Assembly (NCBI GenBank): GCA_964617875.1
Contig: CAZUAI010000037.1
Span: forward strand, 1-50,847
Direction of reading: 5' to 3'
From: CAZMVY01 sp964617875
Lineage (GTDB): Bacteria > Planctomycetota > Phycisphaerae > UBA1845 > PWPN01
Length of the DNA: 50,847 bases
The notes below the pieces were generated by a model. That model was given only the letters and a program-made list of their open reading frames with translations, made no database searches and was not told the origin of the DNA. Numbering within the stretch: position 1 is the first letter of the stretch; the number at the start of each line of letters is the position of its first letter. Positions 8,873 to 17,400 of the stretch are shown one piece after another. A program made the translations under genes and the position numbers.

Positions 8873-8885
8873 TTGAAACGTTTTA
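8873..8885. promoter_or_regulatory. LacI-type operator, copy 3 (TTGAAACGTTTTA)
   Basis: Identical to copy 4 at 10759-10771. It begins 4 nt after the -10 box and so covers the expected transcription start, the classic position for repression. Confidence 0.7.
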
Positions 8886-9102
8886 GGCGTCCGCAAGTGC
8901 GGGCGGCCGGTTTGGAGGAGGATTCGCCCAGGTCGATGGTGGGACTTGGGTCCGAGAATTACGGGTCAAGGTGGGAAAAAGCGTCGAGAGCGCGAAAGGA
9001 GGTCTCTCCGGGCATATCATTCTGGCAAGCGGGGGCGAGTGCCCCTTTCGGTTTGGTGGTTGTTTTGTGAAAAGAGTTTCTTGTTCGTGAGGAGAAAGGC
9101 AT
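8886..9102 (+). other. Long 5' leader of the PEP-CTERM propeller gene
   Basis: About 220 nt of untranslated leader separate the predicted start near 8876 from the ATG at 9103. It ends with a strong ribosome binding site (GAGGAGAAAGG, 9089-9099). A small hairpin GGGGC-gagt-GCCCC (9032-9045) followed by TTTC could act as an attenuator. A 44-codon frame from ATG 8937 has no well-placed ribosome binding site and is not called. No known riboswitch motif was recognised. Confidence 0.4.
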
Positions 9103-10380
9103 ATGAGAAAATCTCTTGTCTTTGGTTTAACGCTGACGGTGCTTGTGGCATCCGTCGGCACGGCTTCGGCCGTCACGTGGCAGAAGGTCGGCGATCTGGG
9201 TTTCAGTGTCAGCCCGGGCAATCTGCCGGGGATGTTTGATCGCAGCCGGATCAAGTTCAACGCGATCACGCGTGATCCGAACGGCAATATCTACGCCACG
9301 TGCGTCAACGGGAACAACGACGGCGTCGCGGGCGGTCTGTCGATCTTCCCGGCGAGCGGTCCCCGGATCGACATCGACCTCAACGCCCTGGGCTTCCCGG
9401 GCGGAATCACGAAGATGGTCGTCGGCGGCGACGGCAATGTCTATGCGCTGCAGAACTGGCGTGAGATCAACTGGCCGTACAACAAGGGCGTGAACCGCGT
9501 CCTGAAGATCACGGGCGCGGGAGCCGTGTCCGAAATCTGGAACGCCGGCCCGGCGAGCGACGCGAATCAGATCCAGGGCATGGATGTGGACGACCAGGGT
9601 CGCATCTTCTGGAACATGAATGGTGCGGACGGCTACTGGAAGTATCACTTCCTGCAGATGTACGATCCCGCCAATCCGGGCGCGGGCGTTCAGGATGTTC
9701 GCGCCAACGTGAACAACGGCTGGAGCGATCAGGATCGGATGGTGAGCCTCGAGTACACGAAGAACGGCTGGTTCAGCGTGATCAACTCCGGCGGCAACAA
9801 CTGGAGCCAGGATCCGATCAGCGAGACGGCCAACCGCAGCGTCGGCCTGGGTTCGAACCCGGGCTGGGGCCGCACGCACTGCACGTTGACCGAGTATGAC
9901 CCGGTCCATGACGTTCTGTGGACCGGTGCTCTCGGTTCGACCGATGGCAGCGACGCTTGCATCCTGTCGCGATGGACGGGCATCAACCCGGCCACGGGCG
10001 TTGCGAGCGGGCAAAACGTGTGGCACGCCGTGGACAACGCGGCGGACATGGGCCAGAAGTGGTGGATTTCGGGTCTCGCCGTGGACGTTAAGGGTACGGG
10101 CGACGCGTGGATGGGCATCGGCGTGGGCGATGCGACGAGCACGATCGCGGGCTGGCGCGGCAAGGTCTTCCGTCGCACGCTCGGACTGGCGCTCGTCGAT
10201 GAGGGCATGCCGCAGGCGAATTCGGATGTCGTCGCTCTGGCCTATTTCAACGGCCGGCCGTGGGTCACCGTGATGGACCGGACGACGGGCGTGTACTCGC
10301 TGTACGTGCCCGAGCCGGCCACGCTGTTTGTGCTGGGCCTCGGTGCGCTGCCGTTGCTCCGTCGTCGCCGCCCGGCGTAA
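9103..10380 (+). CDS. Secreted beta-propeller-like protein with PEP-CTERM sorting signal
   Basis: A 425-aa exported protein. The signal peptide (MRKSLVFGLTLTVLVASVGTASA) is followed by a repeated DPNGNIYA / GGDGNVYALQNW / DDQGRIFWNMNG pattern that reads as a beta-propeller. The C-terminus is a textbook PEP-CTERM: VPEPATLFVLGLGALPLL, then RRRR. This signal is processed by exosortase, usually in organisms making an extracellular polysaccharide. No exosortase gene is in the window. The start is fixed by GAGGAGAAAGG 3 nt upstream and the signal peptide. The first 130 or so mature residues match the dockerin-tailed protein at 10975-13332. Expression should be controlled by the promoter at 8840-8869 and the operator at 8873-8885. 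The function is unknown; no catalytic motif was seen. Confidence 0.82.
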   Translation: MRKSLVFGLTLTVLVASVGTASAVTWQKVGDLGFSVSPGNLPGMFDRSRIKFNAITRDPNGNIYATCVNGNNDGVAGGLSIFPASGPRIDIDLNALGFPGGITKMVVGGDGNVYALQNWREINWPYNKGVNRVLKITGAGAVSEIWNAGPASDANQIQGMDVDDQGRIFWNMNGADGYWKYHFLQMYDPANPGAGVQDVRANVNNGWSDQDRMVSLEYTKNGWFSVINSGGNNWSQDPISETANRSVGLGSNPGWGRTHCTLTEYDPVHDVLWTGALGSTDGSDACILSRWTGINPATGVASGQNVWHAVDNAADMGQKWWISGLAVDVKGTGDAWMGIGVGDATSTIAGWRGKVFRRTLGLALVDEGMPQANSDVVALAYFNGRPWVTVMDRTTGVYSLYVPEPATLFVLGLGALPLLRRRRPA

Positions 10381-10415
10381 CGACTCGAAGCGACGGTACG
10401 GTTTGTGATAAACAG

Positions 10416-10450
10416 CGGGCCGCGGGGAGCGTTTTCTCCGCGGCCCGTTT
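10416..10450 (+). terminator. Rho-independent terminator of the PEP-CTERM gene
   Basis: Arms CGGGCCGCGGGGA (10416-10428) and TCTCCGCGGCCCG (10435-10447) pair over 13 bp with one G-U, a short GCGTTT loop, and TTTCTCT follows. It starts 36 bp after the stop codon. Confidence 0.85.
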
Positions 10451-10583
10451 CTCTGCGCACGCGGCCGTGGGCAGCAGGCTCGTCGGCGTTCGGCGTCATG
10501 ACCCTCGCCGACGTTTCATGGACGTGGCCAGGTCGGGTCGCGGGCCGCGCACGGATTCCGTCATCTCCGCCCCGCCCGGGGGA

Positions 10584-10604
10584 GCAGGCTGGAGGCCTGC
10601 ACCA
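10584..10604 (+). repeat. Half copy of a GCAGGCTGGAAGCCTGCACCA-type dispersed repeat
   Basis: This 21-bp block differs by one base from the right arm of the inverted repeat at 39993-40048. It is alone here, without its left arm, so it may be a decayed copy. Confidence 0.55.
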
Positions 10605-10621
10605 TATGGGGAGGGTTCCCG

Positions 10622-10762
10622 ATGTCCGACAACAGGAACGGAAAGCTCGGTCGTTGTCCTTGGCCTCGCAGAAAGTCACGCAATACGGAAGAGATGCGGG
10701 TCGGCTCGATCCTGCAGGAGGGTTTTGTCAACAAAGGGCCCGGGTTCGCGGCGGTCGCTTGA
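10622..10762 (+). CDS. Possible small protein of 46 aa
   Basis: ATG at 10622 is preceded by GGGGAGGG (10608-10615) at a spacing of 6 nt, one of the best ribosome binding sites in the window. The frame runs to TGA at 10760-10762, inside the operator TTGAAACGTTTTA. The product is basic near the N-terminus (CPWPRRKSR) and ends NKGPGFAAVA; there is no membrane segment or recognisable domain. Third-position GC is lower than in neighbouring genes, which counts against it. It could instead be chance in a 594-bp non-coding stretch. No family is recognised. Confidence 0.3.
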   Translation: MSDNRNGKLGRCPWPRRKSRNTEEMRVGSILQEGFVNKGPGFAAVA

Positions 10763-10771
10763 AACGTTTTA
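10759..10771. promoter_or_regulatory. LacI-type operator, copy 4 (TTGAAACGTTTTA)
   Basis: Identical to copy 3, but located 15 nt upstream of the -35 box of the next promoter instead of over the start site. That position fits activation, roadblock or looping better than simple steric repression. Confidence 0.68.
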
Positions 10772-10786
10772 GACTGCGAAAACCTC

Positions 10787-10816
10787 TTGACATAGGAAGG
10801 GGATGGCGGGTAGAAT
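10787..10816 (+). promoter_or_regulatory. Promoter of the dockerin-tailed propeller gene
   Basis: A consensus TTGACA (10787-10792), an 18-nt spacer and TAGAAT (10811-10816), the best promoter in the window. The spacer ends GATGGCGGG, close to GGTGGCGG in the paralogous promoter at 8840-8869, suggesting the promoter was duplicated with the gene. The leader is about 150 nt. Confidence 0.75.
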
Positions 10817-10974
10817 AGGGAGGTTCACAACTCGGTCGTGTGAGGGATCGATCGTGGAAGTGGCGATGCCCGAGTCCGGGCGTGCCGCCGTCCCTTGCGG
10901 CCGGGGGTGTGCGAGCTGTCAGGGTGTTCCTGCGGCCGTCGTGTTCACATTAACTTCCCGTGGAGGGCAAGTTC

Positions 10975-13332
10975 ATGACGCGAGTCAAACGAGTGCTGTT
11001 GGCGGGCGTGGCGGCCGTAATCGTTGCCGCGCCGTTGTGGGCGGATGCGAACCGTGTGTGGCAGCACATGGGGACATCCGGGTTCACCGTGCCCCCCAGC
11101 GGGCTGACGGGCTGGTGGAACACGGACTGGAAGCGGATCAAGTTCAACGGGATCGCGATCGACCGGCAAGGCAACGTGTACGCGACGGCGACCGTGGGCA
11201 ACAACAACGGCAACGCCGGCGGCCTGTCGATTTTCACGCCGGGCGGCCTCCGCGTGGATGTCGATTTGAATGGCCTCGGGTTCCCCGGCGGCATTACCAA
11301 GATGGTCACGGGCGGCGACGGGAAGGTCTACGCGCTGCAGAACTGGCTCGAGATCAGTTGGAGCTACAACTCGGGCGTGCCCAACCGGATCATCCGGATC
11401 GACTTCGACGGCGTCAATGCGTCCGTCACGCAGATCTGGAGTCCGGGTGCGGCGTCCGACGCGAACCGGATCGGCGGCCTCGCGGCCGGCGGCGACGGCA
11501 ACATTTACTGGGTCACGAACGGGTCGGACGGCTACTGGAAGTATCACTATTTCGCCCGGTACAACGTGAGCAGCGGCATGGTTGAGTGGCCGGCGCGCGA
11601 CGGCACGGTGAACGAGGGCTGGTCGCAGAACCAGCGAATGTTCGTCCTCGAGTACGTGGGCCGCTACCAGGACGAGACGACGCTCACGGACTGGTTCTCG
11701 GTCATCGGCGGTTCGGGATCGGCGTCGTGGGGCGCCGACGCGATCTTCTGGGGACCGGCCGGCACAAACGACGGGCATCGCCGTCAAGGGAACATCGGCG
11801 CCGCGAACCCCGGCTGGGGCCGCGACCACGTGACGGCAATGGCGTGGGACCCGGCGCACAAGAAGCTGTGGGTGGGCGGCCGCGGCACGCAAGCCGCCAC
11901 CGTGTGGGCGTTCAATGGCGGCGGGGCGAATACGTTCGTGGATCTGGGCGGCGGCAACATGGGTTTGCGGATGAAGAACAACTCGGGGAGCCTGGATCAG
12001 TATCTGCGGACCCACACGGCCGGCGCGACAGAGGTGACGTACGCCGTCCGCTTCACAGTCGATGCCTATGACGCCGGATTCAAGGGAACGCTGGCCTACA
12101 GTCACCTGGATACCGGCAGCGGTTCGCCGATTCCGGGCATTTGCATCATCAACGACCGTTTCTGGCTTGTGAACTGCTTCGACAGCGGCAGCGAGGTCAT
12201 GTTGAAGGATCTGGGCCCGGTGGGCGCGCTGCCGACGGCCCCCATCGAGGTGCAGGTGTACTACAACAACACCGAGAACCGGGTCACCTGCTGGTGGAAC
12301 GGGACCGAGGTGTACAACATGGCGGGTCTGGCTTTCGGCAAGCCCGGACAGGCGCGGTTCGGTTTTGGCGCACTCTGCCAGCGTCCGTACAACTGGCCGA
12401 AGAACCTGACATGCACGGTTACGTTCGATCATGTGTGGTACGACGAAGGGCCGTCGGTTGCGCCGCCGCGGACCTGGCGGACCCAGTCGATTCCCGAGGG
12501 CGGTCTGCTCGCCTGCTCGCTCGACATGTCCAACTTCCCGGACGCGTTTGTGCAGACCAACATCATGACGCGGTGGGATGCCGATCCGGACACGTTCAAT
12601 CCGACCAACGCTCTGTTTGAGAAGCCGGTCGTTCCGCCGCCGTTCCCGCCGGATGAGTACGAGCAGATGGGGATTGGGCGGAACGTCTCATGGCATACGA
12701 ACCGGAACGACCCGAGCCAGAGCAATATCCCGAACGGCGGCCGCTACTGGGTGTCGGCGATTACGATCGACCCGACCAACGGCGCGGCGTGGATGGGATG
12801 GGGCGTCAACGAGAAGCGAACCGACGGCGGCTACTACACGTACTCCGGCGGCGTCGGAGCCGTGGGGACCGTTTGGGCGGTTCATCGCGATTTCGGCATT
12901 CCTCAGGCGGAATGGAATCCGGAGGATCCGCCGACGGAGCCGTGGAGCGAGGGCGTTCCGCAGCAGTTCCACTCGGCGGAGGCCAAGCGGGGCGACCGGA
13001 CGCACATTGTCGCGCTGGCCGCGAGTTCGCAGGCGATGTACGCCCTGAACTTCGACACGGTGACGGGCGAGTACAACCTGTTCCGGTCGTGGACGGGCAT
13101 CTGCAACTCGCCGCCGCAGGATACTAACGGCGACGGCGATGTTGACCTCCAGGACTTCGCCGCGTTCGCTTCCTGCTTCTCCGGCCCGAACTCGCCGTGG
13201 GCGGGTTCTCTGCCGGACTCGGTCTGCGGCTGCCTTGACGTGGATCGCGACCGCGATGTGGACCTGGGTGATTTCTCGGCGTTCAACGGCTGTTTCAACG
13301 GTCCGAACCGGCCGGCGGCGTGCCTGCCGTAG
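10975..13332 (+). CDS. Secreted beta-propeller-like protein with jelly-roll insert and dockerin-like tail
   Basis: A 785-aa exported protein. Start ATG 10975 has GGAGG (10962-10966) 8 nt upstream; the in-frame GTG at 10960 is rejected because it would overlap that site. Signal peptide: TRVKRVLLAGVAAVIVAAPLWA. Residues about 22-310 are a paralogue of the PEP-CTERM protein at 9103-10380 (shared GLGFPGGITKMV, GGDGKVYALQNW, NGSDGYWKYH, NPGWGR). Residues about 315-497 are an insert absent from that paralogue and resembling a concanavalin-like jelly roll, possibly carbohydrate binding. Propeller-like sequence resumes, and residues 716-785 are two dockerin-like loops ending FNGPNRPAACLP. Regulation should be through the operator at 10759 and the promoter at 10787. 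The role is unknown; a surface glycan-binding function is a guess. Confidence 0.8.
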   Translation: MTRVKRVLLAGVAAVIVAAPLWADANRVWQHMGTSGFTVPPSGLTGWWNTDWKRIKFNGIAIDRQGNVYATATVGNNNGNAGGLSIFTPGGLRVDVDLNGLGFPGGITKMVTGGDGKVYALQNWLEISWSYNSGVPNRIIRIDFDGVNASVTQIWSPGAASDANRIGGLAAGGDGNIYWVTNGSDGYWKYHYFARYNVSSGMVEWPARDGTVNEGWSQNQRMFVLEYVGRYQDETTLTDWFSVIGGSGSASWGADAIFWGPAGTNDGHRRQGNIGAANPGWGRDHVTAMAWDPAHKKLWVGGRGTQAATVWAFNGGGANTFVDLGGGNMGLRMKNNSGSLDQYLRTHTAGATEVTYAVRFTVDAYDAGFKGTLAYSHLDTGSGSPIPGICIINDRFWLVNCFDSGSEVMLKDLGPVGALPTAPIEVQVYYNNTENRVTCWWNGTEVYNMAGLAFGKPGQARFGFGALCQRPYNWPKNLTCTVTFDHVWYDEGPSVAPPRTWRTQSIPEGGLLACSLDMSNFPDAFVQTNIMTRWDADPDTFNPTNALFEKPVVPPPFPPDEYEQMGIGRNVSWHTNRNDPSQSNIPNGGRYWVSAITIDPTNGAAWMGWGVNEKRTDGGYYTYSGGVGAVGTVWAVHRDFGIPQAEWNPEDPPTEPWSEGVPQQFHSAEAKRGDRTHIVALAASSQAMYALNFDTVTGEYNLFRSWTGICNSPPQDTNGDGDVDLQDFAAFASCFSGPNSPWAGSLPDSVCGCLDVDRDRDVDLGDFSAFNGCFNGPNRPAACLP

Positions 13333-13362
13333 TTGATGGATTGTTCCTGACGCCCAGGGGGC

Positions 13363-13412
13363 GGGCATTCGTCCGGCACAGGCCGACGAATGCCCCCCCC
13401 GGGGCCTTGTTT
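13363..13412 (+). terminator. Rho-independent terminator after the dockerin-tailed propeller gene
   Basis: GGGCATTCGTC (13363-13373) pairs perfectly with GACGAATGCCC (13385-13395). An inner CGG/CCG extends the stem. A C-run and then TTGTTTTCT follow. Confidence 0.7.
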
Positions 13413-13469
13413 TCTCGCGCCGAGCGCTCCATTCTTTGCCGCACTTGGCCGATAAGACCCATATACGGA

Positions 13470-13482
13470 CAGAATCGTTTTA
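13470..13482. promoter_or_regulatory. Weak LacI-type operator, copy 5 (CAGAATCGTTTTA)
   Basis: Matches copies 3 and 4 at 10 of 13 positions, with the CGTTTTA half intact. It lies 34 bp before the pseudopilin start and 2 nt after a possible -10 TATACG (13462-13467). The poorer left half makes it uncertain. Confidence 0.4.
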
Positions 13483-13516
13483 GAAGCCCGTCCACGGTCT
13501 TTCAGGCGAGGCTCAG

Positions 13517-14377
13517 ATGAAACTGCACATGGCCGGCAGGCGTCACGTCCGAAGCGAACGCGGATTTACTTTGATCGAACTTCTTGTCGTGGTGGCGATT
13601 GTCGCGCTGCTTGTCTCGATCCTGCTTCCGTCGCTGAGCCGCGCCAGGGGGCAGGCGAAGCTGGTCGTGTGTCAATCGAACTCACGACAGCTCCTCATGG
13701 CGTTCATGACGTATACCGTGGAGAGCAAGGGGCGTCTTCCGGGGGCGGGCTACGACAGGAACCTGGACTGGCTGGGGCGGTACAACGACGGAGGCCGCCA
13801 ACCCCAGGACGGCAAGATCTACAAGTACCTCGGGAACCAGACCGCCGTCTACATGTGCCCCGATGCGCCGATGCAGACCGGCGACCAGTTTCCCTACAGC
13901 TACAGCTTCAACACGATGATGTCCGGGGCGGCCCTGGAGCGCGTGCTTGGGGCACACTACCGGTTCAGCGGCAATGTCAATGACCTCAAGAATTACTCCG
14001 AGGTGGATCACCGGGTGAGCGCGACGACTCAGTCGATGCGTTATATCCCGGCGCCCGTTCTCGTCGAGGAGGAATGGGAGTACAGCCTGAAGGGGGTCAG
14101 CAACGGGGCGTGGGACAACGAGGACGGGATCTCGATGCGTCACCTGTCCAAGTGGGGTACGATCGCGTGGCACGACGGCAGCATGGGCAGGCTCAGTCTG
14201 CCGACGACGCCTCGGACGCAGGGCCGGTATTTCACGGCCAAGGCCCATTGCATCCGGGTCAAACGGGGCTGGATCTCGGCGCGAAAGACCTCGGACACCA
14301 ACGCGTTGAAGAAAGACGGGGCGTACGGGATCCTGGACCGGTGGCCGGACGCCTCGAACCACGGCGTGTATCACTGA
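13517..14377 (+). CDS. Pseudopilin-like protein with type IV prepilin N-terminal signal
   Basis: A 286-aa protein. After a basic leader comes RGFTLIELLVVVAIVALLVSI, the prepilin peptidase site (cleavage after Gly, methylated Phe, Glu at +5) and hydrophobic helix of type II secretion pseudopilins and related planctomycete surface proteins. The remainder is a soluble globular domain; LPGAGYDR, CPDAPMQTGDQFPYSYSFN and IAWHDGSMGRL recall the DUF1559-like group and its late DG motif. The ATG at 13517 lies in the non-conserved leader and fits the signal. No pilus assembly genes are adjacent. It sits between a weak operator copy and the six-hairpin protein gene. It probably forms part of a surface or secretion structure used by the same regulon. 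Confidence 0.8.
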   Translation: MKLHMAGRRHVRSERGFTLIELLVVVAIVALLVSILLPSLSRARGQAKLVVCQSNSRQLLMAFMTYTVESKGRLPGAGYDRNLDWLGRYNDGGRQPQDGKIYKYLGNQTAVYMCPDAPMQTGDQFPYSYSFNTMMSGAALERVLGAHYRFSGNVNDLKNYSEVDHRVSATTQSMRYIPAPVLVEEEWEYSLKGVSNGAWDNEDGISMRHLSKWGTIAWHDGSMGRLSLPTTPRTQGRYFTAKAHCIRVKRGWISARKTSDTNALKKDGAYGILDRWPDASNHGVYH

Positions 14378-14422
14378 GCGTGCGTCGGCTCGCGGCGTCG
14401 CTCGTCTTCTCCCCTTCTTACT

Positions 14423-14450
14423 TTTGCCCGCCGCCCCGCCGCGGTACGAT
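14423..14450 (+). promoter_or_regulatory. Putative promoter of the six-hairpin protein gene
   Basis: TTTGCC (14423-14428), 16 nt, TACGAT (14445-14450). It leaves about 26 nt of leader containing the ribosome binding site GAAAGGAA (14467-14474). No operator copy is present. Confidence 0.4.
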
Positions 14451-14482
14451 GCGCCGGGCCTGGTGTGAAAGGAACCGTACCG

Positions 14483-17400
14483 ATGAACCCAAGCGTGTCT
14501 GTCGTGGCAATGTTGCTCCTTGGCTGGGCGGGCCCGGCCGTGTCCGCGCCGGCGTCCGCGGACGCTGCGCGTACGGCCGTGGCCGGAGCGACGGTCGATC
14601 TCGCGGCGTTCGGCGAGGCGTCTGCCGACGACGGCGTTGTGAGCGTTGCGTGGGACAACCCGCGCGACGTCCATGAGGTCCGTGTGGCCTTCGCCGAGGC
14701 CGCGGCGGCGCCGCCGCCCGAATCGCTCCGGCTCGAGTGGTGGGGGAGCATCTGGCCGGCAAACGGGACGGGCGGGTGGATGCGGCTCGACGACCCGTGG
14801 AACGGGCAGTGGGTGCGCGTGAAGACGACCGCCGCCGCGGGCCCGGAGCCGGGCACGTGCGTGTTCCGGTTCCCGCCGCTGACGAAGCAGGAGTTCCAGA
14901 GCGCCCTCGACGCGAACGCCTACTCGGACAAGCGCGAACCCGCCTACCGCCGGACGCTTAAGGTCCGCGTGCTCCGCGAGGGCGGGGCGCTGCCCCCGGG
15001 GACGCGGCTGGCCGTGCTGGGCGACTCGCGATGGCGCGAGGCGAGCTTCGACATTGACGCGCGGTTCGTGCAGGACGGCCGGCGCGCGGGCCGGATCGAA
15101 GTGACGAACGGCGTGTTGCTGGGCATCGAGGGCCTGCCGGCGCCGCGGACGGCATCGGTTCGGGGGCAGACGTGGTCGGCGGAGGGCGCGGCGGGCCGGT
15201 CGGCGGGGGTGCGCGTGCGGGTGCTTTACGCCCACAACAAGCGGGACCCGAAGTCGAACGACCTCACACGGGTGACGGTCCGTTTGGGCGAAGCGGCCGA
15301 CGCGACGGGCTTTTCGTTCGTGCCGCAGGATGTCCTCGGCGAAGGCTCGATGCGGCTGCCCGACTTCGGCGTGCTCGTGGCGGAGACGTCGCGCGGGCTG
15401 ACGTGGGCGAACGACGCCGGTCCGGCGGGCACGCGCTGGCCGAAGCCGGTCCGGCGGCGGGTCGCCGAGCGCCCGGAGGCGACGCGCCTCTCGGCGATGG
15501 CCGGCATTCCGCGGCTGCGGCCGCTGCGTGCCGTGCAGCTCGGCGTGCCGTCGGCGCGGCAGGAGGTCGTGATCACGCCGAACGGCGACTGGGCGATGTC
15601 GCACGAGAGCCTGTGGACGGCGGGGCGCGACCGCGAGCGGATCCCGTTCCGCGCGGCGAAGGGCAACCTGGACGCCGTGCTCGACACGCGGGCCGATCCG
15701 CGGTTCGACGGCGGCGACCGCGAGTCCCTGCTGCGGTATCTGGAGGAGGACCGGTTGCCGCTGATGCACGTCGAGTGGCACACCGGCCCGGTCGAGTATC
15801 ACCACGAAATGGCGGCGACGATCCTGCTCGGCGCCATCGGCGACGACGACACGCGCCGGGGCGACGAGACTGTCGTGCTGCTCACGCGGCTGACGGTGTC
15901 CAACCCGTCGCCATCGCCGCAGACGGCGACGGTGAACCTGCGTTACAACCACGACGCGCCGCTGAAGCTGCTGGCGAACGGCGTCATCGCGATCGACGCG
16001 GGGGGAGCGGAGGTGCCGGCGGGGCTGACCGCGGTCCGCGGCCAGGCGCTGACGGCCACCGACGCGGGTCTGAGCGCGGAGGGCTGGACGCTTCAGCCGG
16101 CGACGGGCAAGGGGACGTCCGCCGTGCTCCGATGGACCGCCACGCTGGCGCCGGACGAGCAGCGGACGCTGTACTTCAAGGCGCCGTACGTGGACCTGCT
16201 TGACGCGGAGGAACTGGCCCGTCTGACGGCGATGAAGCCCGAAGAGGAACTGCGGAGGGTTTTCGAGTACTGGACGGACCGCCTCGACGACCCGGAGAGG
16301 ACGGCAATCGAGGTGCCGGATGCGGCGATGAACTCGTTCTGCCGTGCGAACCTGTGGCACGTGCTCATCACGACGGACCGCGACCCGAAGACGGGGCTCT
16401 ACAACCAGGGCGTCGGCACGTTCGGGTACCGGGTGTTTGCGAACGAGACGGTGATGATCGCCCGCTCGATGGACATGCGTGGCGAGCACAAGGAGGCCGA
16501 ACGGTATCTCGAACCGATGCTGCACTATCAGGGCAGCGTTCCTCTCAAGGGCCGGTTCTCGACGAAGGAGGGGGTCTTCCACGGCGCCGGCGAATACACG
16601 CACGGCGAATACGCGATGAACCACGGGTTCGTCCTGTGGGGCGTCGCGGATCACTATCTCATGACGCGGGACCGGGCGTACCTGGAACGGGTCGCCCCGG
16701 CGCTGATCCAGGGCTGCGATTTCCTGATCCGGGAGCGCAAGGCGACGATGACGCCCGAGGGCAAGCCTCGCCTGCCGATCCACGGCCTGTCGCCCGCGTC
16801 GTCGCTGGAGGACGTGGTCGAGTACCAGTACTGGTTTGCGACGAACGGGTTCTTTCACCTGGGCATGAAGCGCGTTGCGCAGGCGCTGGCCGACGTGCAG
16901 CATCCGGAGGCCGCGCGGATTGCGCAGGAGGCCGAGGCGTACCGCCGCGACATCGAGATCGCCGTGCGCGAGGCCGCGACGAAGGCCGCCGCCGTGCGTC
17001 TCCGCGACGGGTCGTTCAGCCCCTACGTGCCGTCGCGCGTCTTCCAGTGGCAGCACCTGACCGAGGGCTGGATCCGCGAGGCGCTCTATCCCGCGCTGAA
17101 TCTTGCCGTGACGGACGTGGTGTCGCCGGGCGATCCGATCACGACGTGGGTGCTGGACGAGCTGGAGGACAACACGTTCTTTTCGGCCGAATCGGGCTAC
17201 GGGGTCCCGGACGTGGACAAGAACTGGTTCGAGCTGGGCGCGGTGACGCTGCAGCCGTGCCTGGTCGATACGCCGTACATCTACATGCTGCGCGACGAGA
17301 TCCCGGCGGCTCTGCGGTCGTTCTGGAACACGTACGCCCTGAGCATCTATCCGGACGTGAACTGCTTCGCCGAGTGGGCGAAGGCATTCGGCCGGGGCGC

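Noticed and set aside
8937..9071. A 44-codon frame in the leader of the PEP-CTERM gene
   Set aside because: No ribosome binding site at a usable spacing; the real start at 9103 has a strong one.
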